A stretch of DNA of 64,000 nucleotides from CAZYBO01 sp964645205 (GCA_964645205.1 CAZYBO010000001.1:397259-461258), one strand, 5' to 3'; positions 1-8,465 are shown, counted from the stretch's first letter. The notes: generated from the sequence alone by a model not told the origin. Translations and numbers: made by a program.

Positions 1-112
1 TATCCTGCAATATTTTAATACGCCGGTTGAGCACCCAGCAATAGGCGATCGTCACACAAAGCAACACGACGATCACCACATTCACCAGCAAACTTGCGAT
101 TGCACCTGTCAT
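1..112 (-). CDS. DUF6468 family protein, N-terminal part only
   Basis: The minus strand reads from an ATG at 112 off the left edge of the window, so only about 37 residues are visible. They form a short N-terminus, one hydrophobic membrane segment (about residues 4-24) and a basic stretch (LNRRIKILQD). This matches the start of DUF6468 proteins, which sit directly behind fliM in many alphaproteobacterial flagellar operons. The ATG overlaps the fliM stop as ATGA, so the two are translationally coupled. The molecular role of DUF6468 is not established; a membrane-anchored flagellar accessory role is inferred from position alone. Confidence 0.65.
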   Translation of the reverse strand, partial: MTGAIASLLVNVVIVVLLCVTIAYCWVLNRRIKILQD

Positions 113-1209
113 TGCGTATCCTTCGCTTTGCGCCTGATCGGTTCGTTGATGGAAATCGCTACATGCTCCCCTACCCGCCCAAGCCCGCCGGTGGTGACGG
201 GAATACCGCCGCACCTGAGGGTAACATCATCGTCGGGCGTGCAATCGAGCAGCATCGTGCTGCCCACTTTCAAGCTCATAATGTCCTTGAGCGTTACTGT
301 TTTCTCGTTGAACACCGCTTCCACCGTAACCGCCGTATTGCGCAGCTCGCGGCCGAGATGCTTTTCCCATACCGTATCCTGGCCGAAATTTTCGCCCATG
401 AACATCTGCAGCAGCAGGTCGCGGATCGGTTCCAGCGTGGTGTGCGGCAGCAGCACTTCGATCATCCCGCCGCGATCTTCGACCATGTCCACGCGGAAAC
501 GTACCAAAAGCGCCGGATTGCCGGGACGCGAAATGGTGGCGAAGCGCGGGTTGGTTTCCAACCGCTCAAAATGGAACGTAGCGGGTGAGAGCGGCTCGAA
601 CGCGCTGCCCATGTCGGCCAGTACGATGTCGATCATACGCTTCACAATATCCTGCTCGATAGTGGTATACGGCCTGCCCTCGATGCGCACGGGGCGGTTT
701 GATTTACGGCCGCCGAGCAGCACGTCCACGATCGAATAAATCTGCGAGCTGTCTACCGTCACCATGCCGTAATTTTCCCACTCCACGGCGCGGAACACCA
801 CCAGCAGCGCGGGCAGCGGGATAGAGTTGAGGTAATCGTCGAAGCGGATGGTCGTCATTGAATCGAGGCTGACATCCACGTTTTCCGAAGTGTAGTTACG
901 CAAGGAAGTGGAAAGCTGGCGCACCATGCGGTCGAACACCACTTCGAGCATCGGCAGTTTTTCATACGCCGTCATCGATTTGTTGAGGATGGCGAAGATA
1001 CCATCCGCCTGCGCGGAGGCGTCGTCTTTCTTCACATCGAAACCCAGCAGCGTATCGATTTCGTCCTGATTCAGGACGCGGCCATCCGCCCCCACCGGAG
1101 CGCCGGCTGCGGCGGCATCGCCTTCAGCGGGTTTTTTCTCGTCATTTTCGAGCATCGCCGCCCATTCCGCGGCGGCGGCATCGTCCTGATTTGCGTCTGT
1201 TTCAGCCAT
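109..1209 (-). CDS. fliM: flagellar motor switch protein FliM
   Basis: FliM is the middle layer of the cytoplasmic C-ring. It binds CheY-P and, with FliG and FliN, sets the direction of flagellar rotation. The 366-residue product has the CheY-P-binding peptide LNQDEIDTLLG at residues 46-56, then the CheC-like middle domain and a C-terminal SpoA-like domain ending in a basic tail. The CheY-binding peptide normally lies at the extreme N-terminus. Here it follows a 45-residue Ala/Asp-rich extension containing AEWAAMLE, which resembles FliN N-termini. The gene lies 90 bases downstream of fliL and overlaps the following DUF6468 gene by 4 bases, so the three probably form one operon. Confidence 0.95.
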   Translation of the reverse strand: MAETDANQDDAAAAEWAAMLENDEKKPAEGDAAAAGAPVGADGRVLNQDEIDTLLGFDVKKDDASAQADGIFAILNKSMTAYEKLPMLEVVFDRMVRQLSTSLRNYTSENVDVSLDSMTTIRFDDYLNSIPLPALLVVFRAVEWENYGMVTVDSSQIYSIVDVLLGGRKSNRPVRIEGRPYTTIEQDIVKRMIDIVLADMGSAFEPLSPATFHFERLETNPRFATISRPGNPALLVRFRVDMVEDRGGMIEVLLPHTTLEPIRDLLLQMFMGENFGQDTVWEKHLGRELRNTAVTVEAVFNEKTVTLKDIMSLKVGSTMLLDCTPDDDVTLRCGGIPVTTGGLGRVGEHVAISINEPIRRKAKDTQ

Positions 1210-1299
1210 AAAATCAATGCAATATTTTCAATGGGTTATAACACAACCGTGCCAAACGTGCAACTATTAGTCCGCAAAAGTCATGCCAAATACCGCGCC

Positions 1300-1911
1300 T
1301 TACTGCACCACGATCTCCTTGAACAGCACGTCGTTGATTTTCACCGGCGCCACGGATTTATTGGCGCGTAACAGCAACTCTTCGCGCAAACGCTGGATAC
1401 CCGCCGATCCCGCGAGATCGCTGGCACGCAATTCGCGCAGGTAGGTATTGAACGCATCCTGCAGCTTGGGCAACGCCGCCTCGATAGCCTGCGAATCCGC
1501 ATCCTTGGCAAGCACAAGGATTACCGTGGTTTTAAGGAAACTGGTCTGTTTGCCGGTCGCGTTCAGGTTGATGAGGAAGTCCGGCAGCGTGTAATATACC
1601 GGCTTCGCAATCAATTCGCCGTCCTCACCCACCGCGCCTTCTTCGGCTTTTTCCTCTTGTCCGCCGAACAGCCCCGCGAAATACGCGCCCGCCACCCCGC
1701 CGCCGATCAGCACCAGAGCGGCCGCAACGATAATGATAAGTTTCTTTTTCGATTTTTTCGGCGCGCCACCTTCGCCTTCCGCACCCTCGGCTGCACCTTC
1801 TTCGCCTTCCTTGGCGTCGTCTTTCTTTTCTTTTTTAGCCTTTTTATCGTCCTTCTTCTCTTCCTTTTCGTCTTTTTCTTCTTCTTTTTTCTTCGCTGCT
1901 TCTTTTGCCAT
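1300..1911 (-). CDS. fliL: flagellar basal body-associated protein FliL
   Basis: FliL is a single-pass inner-membrane protein that surrounds the stator units and supports torque and stator stability. The 203-residue product has a highly charged Lys/Glu-rich cytoplasmic tail (residues 1-56), a transmembrane helix at about 57-80 (KKLIIIVAAALVLIGGG) and a periplasmic domain containing YYTLPDFLINL, typical of FliL. The cytoplasmic tail is unusually long and low in complexity. The gene is first of the fliL-fliM-DUF6468 group, with a sigma70-like promoter at 1959-1987, and is divergent from flgF. Confidence 0.93.
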   Translation of the reverse strand: MAKEAAKKKEEEKDEKEEKKDDKKAKKEKKDDAKEGEEGAAEGAEGEGGAPKKSKKKLIIIVAAALVLIGGGVAGAYFAGLFGGQEEKAEEGAVGEDGELIAKPVYYTLPDFLINLNATGKQTSFLKTTVILVLAKDADSQAIEAALPKLQDAFNTYLRELRASDLAGSAGIQRLREELLLRANKSVAPVKINDVLFKEIVVQ

Positions 1912-1958
1912 AACGAATCTTCCTGATTGCAGTGGGTTAAGATGGACGTACTGCGATT

Positions 1959-1987
1959 GTTATAAGCTGCCCAACCGTCTTATTCAA
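1959..1987 (-). promoter_or_regulatory. sigma70-like promoter for fliL
   Basis: On the minus strand a -35-like TTGAAT (1982-1987) is followed after exactly 17 bases by a -10-like TATAAC (1959-1964). This lies about 50 bases upstream of the fliL start codon. Spacing and -10 are good and the -35 is a partial match. Assignment is from sequence only. Confidence 0.45.
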
Positions 1988-2026
1988 GCGCAAGAAAATC
2001 CACTCTGAAAATACCGGCGGCAAAAT

Positions 2027-2044
2027 TTGGCACGAATCATGCTT
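2027..2044 (+). promoter_or_regulatory. sigma54-type promoter for the flgF operon
   Basis: The sequence TTGGCACGAATCATGCTT matches the RpoN consensus, with GG at 2029-2030 and GC at 2041-2042 separated by the required 10 bases. It lies about 40 bases upstream of the flgF ATG at 2084. Sigma54 control of rod and ring genes is known in Caulobacter and other alphaproteobacteria, so the location makes biological sense. No enhancer site for the activator was identified. Confidence 0.7.
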
Positions 2045-2083
2045 ATTCGTCAGGCGTACACTATAACCCACGCGAAAGCAGCC

Positions 2084-2812
2084 ATGGATAACAGCGTCTA
2101 CATCACCCTCTCCCGCCAGCTGGCCTTGTTCCGTGACATGGACGTTACGGCCAACAATATCGCCAACGCAAACACCACCGGCTTCAATGCCGAACATATT
2201 ACCTTCGCCTCCTTCCTCAACAAAGACATCAATCAGGGCGTTAAAAACCCTATGGCCTTCGCCAACGACATTTCTTCCTACCGCGACACGCGCGGCGGTG
2301 CGATCAAGGCCACCGGCAACCAGCTCGATATGGCCATTCAAGGCAGCGGCTATTTCACGGTCGAAACCGCGCTCGGCACGCGCTACACCCGCTCCGGAAA
2401 TTTTCAGGTAGACGGCGAAGGCACGTTGATTACCGCAGAAGGGTACGCCGTGCTCGACACTTCCGGCCAACGCATCGTATTCCCCGATGATACCAAAACC
2501 ATCGAGGTGGGCAGCGCGGGCAACCTGAAAGTCAACGGCGAGGATTTCGCTAATCTGGGCGTGGTGCAGTTTGAAAGCGAGCAGATATTGGAGCGCGTGC
2601 AGGGGAGCCTCTTCAACAGCGACCTGCCGCCCCTGCCGAACGAAACCGCCAGCGTTATTCAAGGTGCGCTGGAAAATTCCAATGTGCAGCCGGTCATCGA
2701 GCTTACCCATATGATCGAAGTGTCCCGTGCGGTCGCCAGCACAGCGAAATTCATCGAGTCCATGTACGATTTGCAGCGCAAGGCAGCAAACACATGGGCG
2801 CAACAAGCATAA
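2084..2812 (+). CDS. flgF: flagellar proximal rod protein FlgF
   Basis: FlgF is one of the proximal rod subunits of the flagellar basal body. The start at 2084 gives the typical N-terminus MDNSVYITLSRQ followed by the rod-protein signature around VTANNIANANTTGFNAE. The upstream in-frame extension from 2027 overlaps the sigma54-type promoter and is unlikely to be translated. The 242-residue length suits the family. The C-terminal helix (ELTHMIEVSRAVASTAKFI) is the usual rod/hook polymerisation segment. It is the first gene of flgF-flgG-flgA-flgH. Confidence 0.93.
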   Translation: MDNSVYITLSRQLALFRDMDVTANNIANANTTGFNAEHITFASFLNKDINQGVKNPMAFANDISSYRDTRGGAIKATGNQLDMAIQGSGYFTVETALGTRYTRSGNFQVDGEGTLITAEGYAVLDTSGQRIVFPDDTKTIEVGSAGNLKVNGEDFANLGVVQFESEQILERVQGSLFNSDLPPLPNETASVIQGALENSNVQPVIELTHMIEVSRAVASTAKFIESMYDLQRKAANTWAQQA

Positions 2813-2848
2813 GGATCAACGTATGAACCATATATATAGGAGACACGC

Positions 2849-3634
2849 ATGAGGTCACTTGACATCGCCGCCACCGGCATGCAGGCGCAGCAACTTTATG
2901 TAGACGTCACGTCGCAGAACCTTGCGAACATCAATACCACCGCTTACAAACTGCAACGCCCTGAATTTCAGGATCTGCTGTATGAAAACGAGCGCCGCGT
3001 AGGAGCGAATTCGTCGGATAACGGCACCATCGTCCCCACCGGCATCCAGATCGGCCTCGGCGTGAAAACCGGCGCTATCTACCGCAACACCGAGCAGGGC
3101 ACGATGCAGAACACGTCGAACCCGCTCGACATCGCCATTCAGGGCAAAGGCTTCTTCCAGATTACCCAGCCTGACGGCACGATTTCCTACACCCGCGCCG
3201 GCACCTTCCAGCTCAGTCCCGACGGTACGTTGGTCACCGCCGATGGTTTCCAGGTCGAACCCGCGATTACCATCCCGCAGAACGCCACCGCGATCAGCAT
3301 CAACCAGTCCGGCGAAGTATCCGTCACCATTCAGGGGCAGATCACGGCACAGGTCGTCGGCCAGTTGCAGACGGTGAATTTCATCAACGAAGCCGGGCTA
3401 CAGGCCGCAGGCAACAACCTCTATTTTGAAACGGCCGCCTCCGGCACGCCCATCCTCGGTACGCCGGGCGCGGACGGTTTCGGCACCATCCTGCAAGGCT
3501 TCCTCGAAAGCTCGAACGTCAACCCCGTCACCGAGCTGACCAACCTCATTAAAGCGCAGCGCGTCTACGAAATGAACAGCAAGATCGTCTCCAAGACCGA
3601 CGAAATGCTGCAGGCACTCAACCAAAGCGTATAG
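2849..3634 (+). CDS. flgG: flagellar distal rod protein FlgG
   Basis: FlgG forms the distal rod that passes through the P and L rings. The 261-residue product has the expected N-terminus (MRSLDIAATGMQAQQLYVDV), the NLANINTTAYKLQRPEF rod signature, the central LDIAIQGKGFFQI motif and the C-terminal NPVTELTNLIKAQRVYEMN helix. Length agrees with the usual 260-262 residues. A clear Shine-Dalgarno (TAGGAG) lies 7 bases upstream. It follows flgF after 36 bases and precedes flgA by 8. Confidence 0.97.
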   Translation: MRSLDIAATGMQAQQLYVDVTSQNLANINTTAYKLQRPEFQDLLYENERRVGANSSDNGTIVPTGIQIGLGVKTGAIYRNTEQGTMQNTSNPLDIAIQGKGFFQITQPDGTISYTRAGTFQLSPDGTLVTADGFQVEPAITIPQNATAISINQSGEVSVTIQGQITAQVVGQLQTVNFINEAGLQAAGNNLYFETAASGTPILGTPGADGFGTILQGFLESSNVNPVTELTNLIKAQRVYEMNSKIVSKTDEMLQALNQSV

Positions 3635-3642
3635 GATAAGCC

Positions 3643-4419
3643 ATGAAAAAACTCTTAGCCGCCGCGCTCGTTTCCCTGATCTTCGTCGCACCCGCCGCCG
3701 CGGAACAGAAACACCTGTTCCAGCTTTCCTATTCGGATGCGGAAAAAGCCATCAGCGACGCGCTCAGCGAAAAAGCCGACAGCGGCAAAATAGTCGCCAC
3801 CATCAACGGTCAGAAAAACGATCCGCTTTTCTCGCATGGCAACCCGCTCACCGTCGAAATTCGCGGCCTCACCTTCGATAAAACCTCAGGACGCTGGAAC
3901 GCAAGCCTGATGGCCGTATCTGAAGGCGACATCGTCAGCGCCGTGCCGGTAGCTGGGCGTTTTGAGGAAGTCGTCGAAGTGCCGGTGCTCAAGCGTCAGG
4001 TACAAGGCGGCAGCGTTATCAGCGAATCCGATGTGGAAATGCGCATTTTTCCTGTGGCGCGCACCCGTGCGGGCACAATATCTTCCATCAGCGACATCGT
4101 AGGCAAAACCCCGGCGCGCACCATTTCGCCTTCGCGCCCGATCCGCGACCATGAACTTGCCAACCCCGCCGTCATCAAGAAAAATAGCATCGTAAAAATG
4201 CGCTACGCCATCACAGGCATGGAAATCACCGCCACCGGACAGGCCATGTCCGACGGCGCGAAAGGAAGCCTGATCGCTATCCGCAACCTTGGCAGCAAGA
4301 AAATCGTGCATGCGCTGGTGGAAGACGCCAGCAACGTGAACGTATCACCCGCAGAACCGAAAAAAGAAATCCAGGCAACCAGCCAGACCATTGGGGAGCA
4401 GAGCCATGCAACGAATTAA
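3643..4419 (+). CDS. flgA: flagellar P-ring assembly chaperone FlgA
   Basis: FlgA is a periplasmic chaperone needed for P-ring (FlgI) polymerisation. The 258-residue product begins with a Sec signal peptide (MKKLLAAALVSLIFVAPAAA). The second half holds the SAF-type domain: VPVLKRQVQGGSVISESDVE, GKTPARTISPSRPIRDHEL and a C-terminal VKMRYAITGMEITATGQAM segment. It overlaps flgH by 14 bases, indicating coupled translation with the L-ring gene. Confidence 0.92.
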   Translation: MKKLLAAALVSLIFVAPAAAEQKHLFQLSYSDAEKAISDALSEKADSGKIVATINGQKNDPLFSHGNPLTVEIRGLTFDKTSGRWNASLMAVSEGDIVSAVPVAGRFEEVVEVPVLKRQVQGGSVISESDVEMRIFPVARTRAGTISSISDIVGKTPARTISPSRPIRDHELANPAVIKKNSIVKMRYAITGMEITATGQAMSDGAKGSLIAIRNLGSKKIVHALVEDASNVNVSPAEPKKEIQATSQTIGEQSHATN

Positions 4420-5161
4420 ATTTCCTTCGCTCGTATTGTGCCTAGCCGCAAGCAGTCTTAGCGGGTGTACGAGCACACTCGACAAGTTGGAAAATGTCGG
4501 CAAGCCGCCGCAGATGGCCGCCGTCGCCAACCCCACGGAAGCAGCGACCTACCAGCCGGTAAGCTGGCCGATGCCTGAAACGCAGCCGCCGCCGAAGCAA
4601 TATGCCAACTCGCTCTGGCAGCCCGGCTCGCGCGCCTTTTTCCGCGACCAGCGCGCTGCGCGTGTGGGTGATATTCTACGCGTGAACATCAAAATTAAAG
4701 ACAAAGCCGAACTGGATAACGAAACCGAGCGTAAGCGCGACGCCACCGACGCCACGAGCGCGCCCACCGTGTTCGGGCTGGAAAACAAAATCTTCAAAAG
4801 TCTGCCGGGAACCGCAGTGCCCGCAACCCTCCTCGACCTCGCCGCGAAAACCAATTCCAAAGGCACCGGCGGCATTAAGCGTGAGGAAAAAATCGAAACG
4901 CAGGTGGCCGCGCTCATCACGCAGGTATTGCCCAACGGCAATTTCGTGATCGACGGCAAGCAGGAAATACGGGTGAACAACGAAATCCGCGAAGTCGGCG
5001 TCAAAGGCGTGGTACGCCCGCAAGACATCAACTCGGATAACACGATCGACTCCACCCAGATCGCCGAAGCCCGCATCATCTACGGCGGCCGCGGCCAGAT
5101 CACGGACGTGCAGTCACCGCGCTGGGGTAATCAGGTGATTGAGACGTTAGCGCCGTTCTAA
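4406..5161 (+). CDS. flgH: flagellar L-ring lipoprotein FlgH
   Basis: FlgH is the outer-membrane L-ring subunit. The start at 4406 is chosen because GGGGAG lies 9 bases upstream and gives a lipoprotein signal peptide with lipobox LSGC near residue 21. The 251-residue mature region has the family pattern SLWQPGSRAFFRDQRAARVGD near the N-terminus and GGRGQITDVQSPRWGNQV at the C-terminus. It is the last gene of the flgFGAH operon; flgI is not adjacent in this window. Confidence 0.94.
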   Translation: MQRIKFPSLVLCLAASSLSGCTSTLDKLENVGKPPQMAAVANPTEAATYQPVSWPMPETQPPPKQYANSLWQPGSRAFFRDQRAARVGDILRVNIKIKDKAELDNETERKRDATDATSAPTVFGLENKIFKSLPGTAVPATLLDLAAKTNSKGTGGIKREEKIETQVAALITQVLPNGNFVIDGKQEIRVNNEIREVGVKGVVRPQDINSDNTIDSTQIAEARIIYGGRGQITDVQSPRWGNQVIETLAPF

Positions 5162-5170
5162 GGGAAATCC

Positions 5171-5614
5171 TCAGACGTTCATTCCCGTGCCTTTGGAAGG
5201 CACGCCGGTAGAAGGCGTTGCGCTGGGGGAAAGATAGCTGAGGTCGGTGACGTTCGGGGAATCCGCCGGCGAATAGTTCAGCGAGGCATCGTTCCTCATT
5301 GCATTGACGGCCGCAAGCGCCTGCTCCGGTATACGCGGAGCGGAAGGCACTTCCACTACTTTTTCGACGACACGCTCAGGTGCTGCGCTACGCGCAATCG
5401 GGGGCGAACTGTGGGTGATCTGCATATCTTCGCGCATGGGGTTTTCACCGCGGCTTGCGCTCGCCACCACCGCTTCACCTACCGCACCAAGACCGGGAAT
5501 GGCTGCAAGCAGCGCACCCAGCCCACGCACACCCTTATCGACGGCTGCCACCGCGTTTTCACCAAGCGCCTGCAAACCTTCCATGATTGCTTTGCCGTTG
5601 TAATTTTCTGACAT
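5171..5614 (-). CDS. hypothetical protein, low-complexity, next to flgH
   Basis: I do not recognise this 147-residue protein. It has an amphipathic or weakly hydrophobic Ala/Gly-rich N-terminal part (residues 15-55, with LGALLAAIPGLGAVGEAVVA), a Val/Glu/Pro linker, and a Ser/Pro/Thr-rich tail. No signal peptide or catalytic motif is evident. An AGGA Shine-Dalgarno precedes the ATG at 5614, supporting a real gene. It is convergent with flgH (9-base gap) and lies downstream of the carboxypeptidase gene on the same strand. Its role is unknown. Confidence 0.6.
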   Translation of the reverse strand: MSENYNGKAIMEGLQALGENAVAAVDKGVRGLGALLAAIPGLGAVGEAVVASASRGENPMREDMQITHSSPPIARSAAPERVVEKVVEVPSAPRIPEQALAAVNAMRNDASLNYSPADSPNVTDLSYLSPSATPSTGVPSKGTGMNV

Positions 5615-5729
5615 ACAGAATCCTAAAATGCCTGACTTTCGTTCATTCTAACGCAATCGCACGAACAGCGCCAAGGCTTAATAGCTTCATCTATGTGAAT
5701 TTTTTGTGACAGTCCGGGTGGAAAGGGGC

Positions 5730-6794
5730 TTAAAACGCGCTGCCCTGTCCTACTATCGGCTCATCCAGAGTCTGTGGCGAGTCCATGCTTTCAAGGGCGA
5801 CTACGCTGTCCTGAGCGCTTGTTCCGCTTGTTTTTTTTTCGTCCGTAGTCTGGTCGGCGATGGCGTTGCGCTTGCTTTCAAGCTGCGCGAAGGTGCGATC
5901 GAGCATGTCTACCATCATATTATCGCGGCCACTGGCAGAAGTGCCACCCATGATAACGGCCACGATATTATATCCATCCTTCTTCACCGAAGTCACCAGA
6001 TTGAACCCGGAGGAGTTAATAAACCCGGTTTTCACCCCGTCCGCACCGGGATAGCGATCAAGGACGCGGTTATGCCCCGGATAGGTGATGCCGTCATAAT
6101 TAAAGCTACGCAGCTTGAAAAAGGGGTAATATTCCGGGAAATCGCGGCGCAGGGCGATAGCAAGGCGTGCCATATCATAGGCGGTGGTATGCTGCTTATT
6201 GTCCGGCAGCCCGTTAGGATTGCGGAACACGGTGTTTTTCATGCCCAGCTCGCGTGCCTTTTTGGTCATCATCAGGGCGAAGTTCCATTCCGTGTCGCCA
6301 AGCGCTTCCGCCAGAACCAGCGAAGAATCATTGGCCGAGCGCACTACGAGGCTTTCGATCGCCGAGCGCACCGGCAGCGAATCGCCCGCGCTCAATGAAA
6401 TATTGGTCTGTGGCTGCGAGGCGGCCTTAGCAGATACCGGAAGGCCGTCATCCATGCTGAGCTTACCCTTTTTCAGCGCGTCGAAGGTCAGATAGAGGGT
6501 CATCATCTTGGTAAGCGACGCCGGATAACGAACGCTGCCCGCGTTCTTTTCATAGAGCACACGGCCCGTGCTTGCATCCACGACCAGAGCGGCGAACCTA
6601 TCAGGCGCCGCGCGTGTTTTTTTCTTTTTGGAAGATACTTTCTTGCGCGCGGTAGCAGCGGGCGCTTTCTTAACTGATACTACACGCTCACGCTTATTGG
6701 TCGCTGCTTCGGCGCTATTAGGCAGTGCGACCAGTAGCGCCACCACCGCAGATGCCGCCATTAGCACTATGTTTTTTAACGTAAATCCGTGCAC
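5730..6794 (-). CDS. D-alanyl-D-alanine carboxypeptidase (PBP5/6 type, peptidase S11)
   Basis: This periplasmic enzyme removes the terminal D-Ala from peptidoglycan pentapeptides. The 354-residue product has an N-terminal signal peptide (to about residue 30), a Lys/Arg-rich linker (33-60) and a complete S11 active site: SLTK (S93 nucleophile, K96), SAN (153-155) and KTG in DGVKTGFINSSGFN. The usual second, beta-rich C-terminal domain of PBP5 is missing. A short Ser/Asp-rich tail replaces it, as in several alphaproteobacterial family members. It is a single gene followed on the same strand by the hypothetical gene at 5171-5614. Confidence 0.92.
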   Translation of the reverse strand: MHGFTLKNIVLMAASAVVALLVALPNSAEAATNKRERVVSVKKAPAATARKKVSSKKKKTRAAPDRFAALVVDASTGRVLYEKNAGSVRYPASLTKMMTLYLTFDALKKGKLSMDDGLPVSAKAASQPQTNISLSAGDSLPVRSAIESLVVRSANDSSLVLAEALGDTEWNFALMMTKKARELGMKNTVFRNPNGLPDNKQHTTAYDMARLAIALRRDFPEYYPFFKLRSFNYDGITYPGHNRVLDRYPGADGVKTGFINSSGFNLVTSVKKDGYNIVAVIMGGTSASGRDNMMVDMLDRTFAQLESKRNAIADQTTDEKKTSGTSAQDSVVALESMDSPQTLDEPIVGQGSAF

Positions 6795-7112
6795 TATTCC
6801 TGTTCCTGTATACCACGCATTGTGTCGAGCTGCGCTTTTTTGTCAAGATAATGTGGAACCGCTCACCTGTAAATCGCAAACTTCCACCTTGCTTTTTTAC
6901 TGTAGCGCAAAAACCTTGAAAAATCGTATACGACCATAAATTTATCATTATGAAACACTCTTCATTATGCCTGCAACCTTGACATTTTGCCAGCACTTCA
7001 CTACATTTCGCGTCAAGACTTTCGCATTGCGGCATAGCCGTCTACCGGCGCTCAGATCAGGCTGCAATGTATACGACACGACGTCCGCAAACCCTATTCA
7101 AGGAGAGTATCC
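6795..7112. other. intergenic region between carboxypeptidase and phasin genes
   Basis: This 318-base divergent intergenic region holds no convincing coding sequence; the short minus-strand frame across it lacks a start context. It contains the phasin promoter (6979-7007) and should contain the promoter of the carboxypeptidase gene, which I could not pin down. Confidence 0.6.
6979..7007 (+). promoter_or_regulatory. sigma70-like promoter for the phasin gene
   Basis: A perfect -35 TTGACA (6979-6984) and a -10-like TACATT (7002-7007) are separated by exactly 17 bases. Transcription would begin near 7014 and give a leader of about 100 bases before the phasin ATG. Assigned from sequence only. Confidence 0.6.
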
Positions 7113-7724
7113 ATGAGCCAACCCCACAAGAAACCTTCAGGACAGCCTGCCGCTAAGCTGGCGTCAAACATTGCGGATAAGTCGGCAAAAACGGCCTACA
7201 CAGCCGTTGAAACCACCCGTAATTCCACTGAAAACGTAGTTCGTATCGGCGGCGACGCCATGCGCGAATTCCTGACCACCAGCACCGGCGAAGCCCAGAA
7301 AACGCAGGAAAAAGTGTTCGCTTACGGCCGCGAGCGCGCTGAAAATCTTGCTAAATCCGCCGATGCGGTCAGCAAGATGATGTATGAAGCCATCGGCATT
7401 TCCCGCGATAACGTGGAAACCTGCATCGAATGCGGCAACACCACCGCCGCGCTCATTAAGGACATGAGCAGCGAAATCGCCGAATCCGCGAACAAGGCGT
7501 TTTCCGACAATGTGGAAATCTCGAAAGAGCTTTTCGCATGCCGCACCATCAACGATATGCTGGAACTGCAGAACCGCGTTGCGCGCCAGACGATCGACAA
7601 TTTCTTTAATCAGTCCGTAAAGCTGTCGGGTATGTTCTTTGAATATTCAACCGAAGCTCTGGAGCCGATCAACGAGCGTGTCGCGCAGGTGACCGAGCAA
7701 TTCAGCAAGGCGCTGGCTTCGTAA
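7113..7724 (+). CDS. phasin family protein
   Basis: Phasins coat polyhydroxyalkanoate granules and control their number and size. The 203-residue product is almost entirely helical and Ala/Glu/Lys-rich, has no signal peptide, and contains the Phasin_2-type region with the characteristic VEISKELFACRTINDMLELQNRVARQTIDNFF. It is preceded by a strong Shine-Dalgarno (AAGGAG) and a sigma70-like promoter, and followed by a strong terminator, so it is a monocistronic unit. No PHA synthase lies in the window, so the storage role rests on family membership. Confidence 0.88.
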   Translation: MSQPHKKPSGQPAAKLASNIADKSAKTAYTAVETTRNSTENVVRIGGDAMREFLTTSTGEAQKTQEKVFAYGRERAENLAKSADAVSKMMYEAIGISRDNVETCIECGNTTAALIKDMSSEIAESANKAFSDNVEISKELFACRTINDMLELQNRVARQTIDNFFNQSVKLSGMFFEYSTEALEPINERVAQVTEQFSKALAS

Positions 7725-7743
7725 GCCGTTTAATCGTTAAAAC

Positions 7744-7778
7744 AAAAAACCCCGCCGGATATTTCGGCGGGGTTTTTT
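7744..7778. terminator. bidirectional Rho-independent terminator
   Basis: An A6 tract, a GC-rich stem (CCCCGCCG/CGGCGGGG) with a short loop, and a T6 tract lie between the convergent phasin and TIGR02300 genes. The symmetry lets it work in both directions. Confidence 0.92.
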
Positions 7779-7792
7779 ATTACCTATAACTA

Positions 7793-8353
7793 CTACTTCT
7801 TCTTTTTCTTAGGCGCGGGCTTGGCAAGTTTTGCTTTTACCGCCGCCTTACCTTTACCTTTGGCAGGTTTCGGCTTGCTGGATTTTTTATCGCTCTCCTC
7901 GTCCTCTTCCTCATCTTCTTCGAGGACTTCCTCAACATCGTCGATCAGGTCGCCTTCCTTGAGCGCGATGTCCTCATCGATCTCTTCATCGTCGCCATCC
8001 TCTTCAATATCTTCTAGCTCTTCGATGGTTTCAATATCATCCATTTCTTCAATTTCTTCGATTTCCTCATCGCTATCGACCTCGATGTCCTCGAACTCCT
8101 CAAGATCCACGCCCTCAATTTCCTTGATAGGTTTCTTAGGCTTGGCCAGCGGTTTGGCTTTGGCGGGCGCAGGCGCGGCTTTCGCCTTGGCTTCTGCGGC
8201 TGCTTTGCCGCGTCCACGGCGTTGTTTAACCGGCGCGTTGATGTCGTAGACAAATCCGCATTTCGGACAGGCGGACGGATTTTTCCCGAGGTCGTAATAA
8301 GGGTTAGTGCAGTTGGGACAATGCCGTTTTAATCCCCAAGCCGATTTTGTCAC
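7793..8353 (-). CDS. TIGR02300 family protein (FYDLN-type zinc ribbon with acidic tail)
   Basis: This is a member of a conserved alphaproteobacterial family of unknown function. The first 40 residues form a zinc ribbon: CPNC (14-17) and CPKC flank the NPYYDLGKNPSACPKCGFVYD signature. A Lys/Ala/Pro-rich linker follows, then about 75 residues of almost unbroken Glu/Asp, and a Lys-rich end. That extreme charge pattern is usual for the family. The gene is divergent from grpE and convergent with the phasin gene. Confidence 0.88.
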   Translation of the reverse strand: MTKSAWGLKRHCPNCTNPYYDLGKNPSACPKCGFVYDINAPVKQRRGRGKAAAEAKAKAAPAPAKAKPLAKPKKPIKEIEGVDLEEFEDIEVDSDEEIEEIEEMDDIETIEELEDIEEDGDDEEIDEDIALKEGDLIDDVEEVLEEDEEEDEESDKKSSKPKPAKGKGKAAVKAKLAKPAPKKKKK

Positions 8354-8429
8354 TGGTCAACCTCCACGAATTTTCTTATACAGGTCAGACTTTCTGCCTG
8401 ATTTAATGTTGTTGTCAATGCAAGAACGT

Positions 8430-8465
8430 CTTAGATTTTGCAACATAAATCTATTGAAATCTAAG
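8430..8465 (+). promoter_or_regulatory. inverted repeat upstream of grpE
   Basis: CTTAGATTT (8430-8438) and its exact reverse complement AAATCTAAG (8457-8465) are separated by 18 bases in the divergent region upstream of grpE. It is not a CIRCE element (TTAGCACTC-N9-GAGTGCTAA). It could be an operator or a hairpin in the grpE leader. Function is unknown. Confidence 0.4.

Noticed and set aside
128..739. 203-residue plus-strand frame over fliM
   Set aside because: It is antisense to a well-supported fliM gene, rich in Ser/Arg as expected for a shadow frame.
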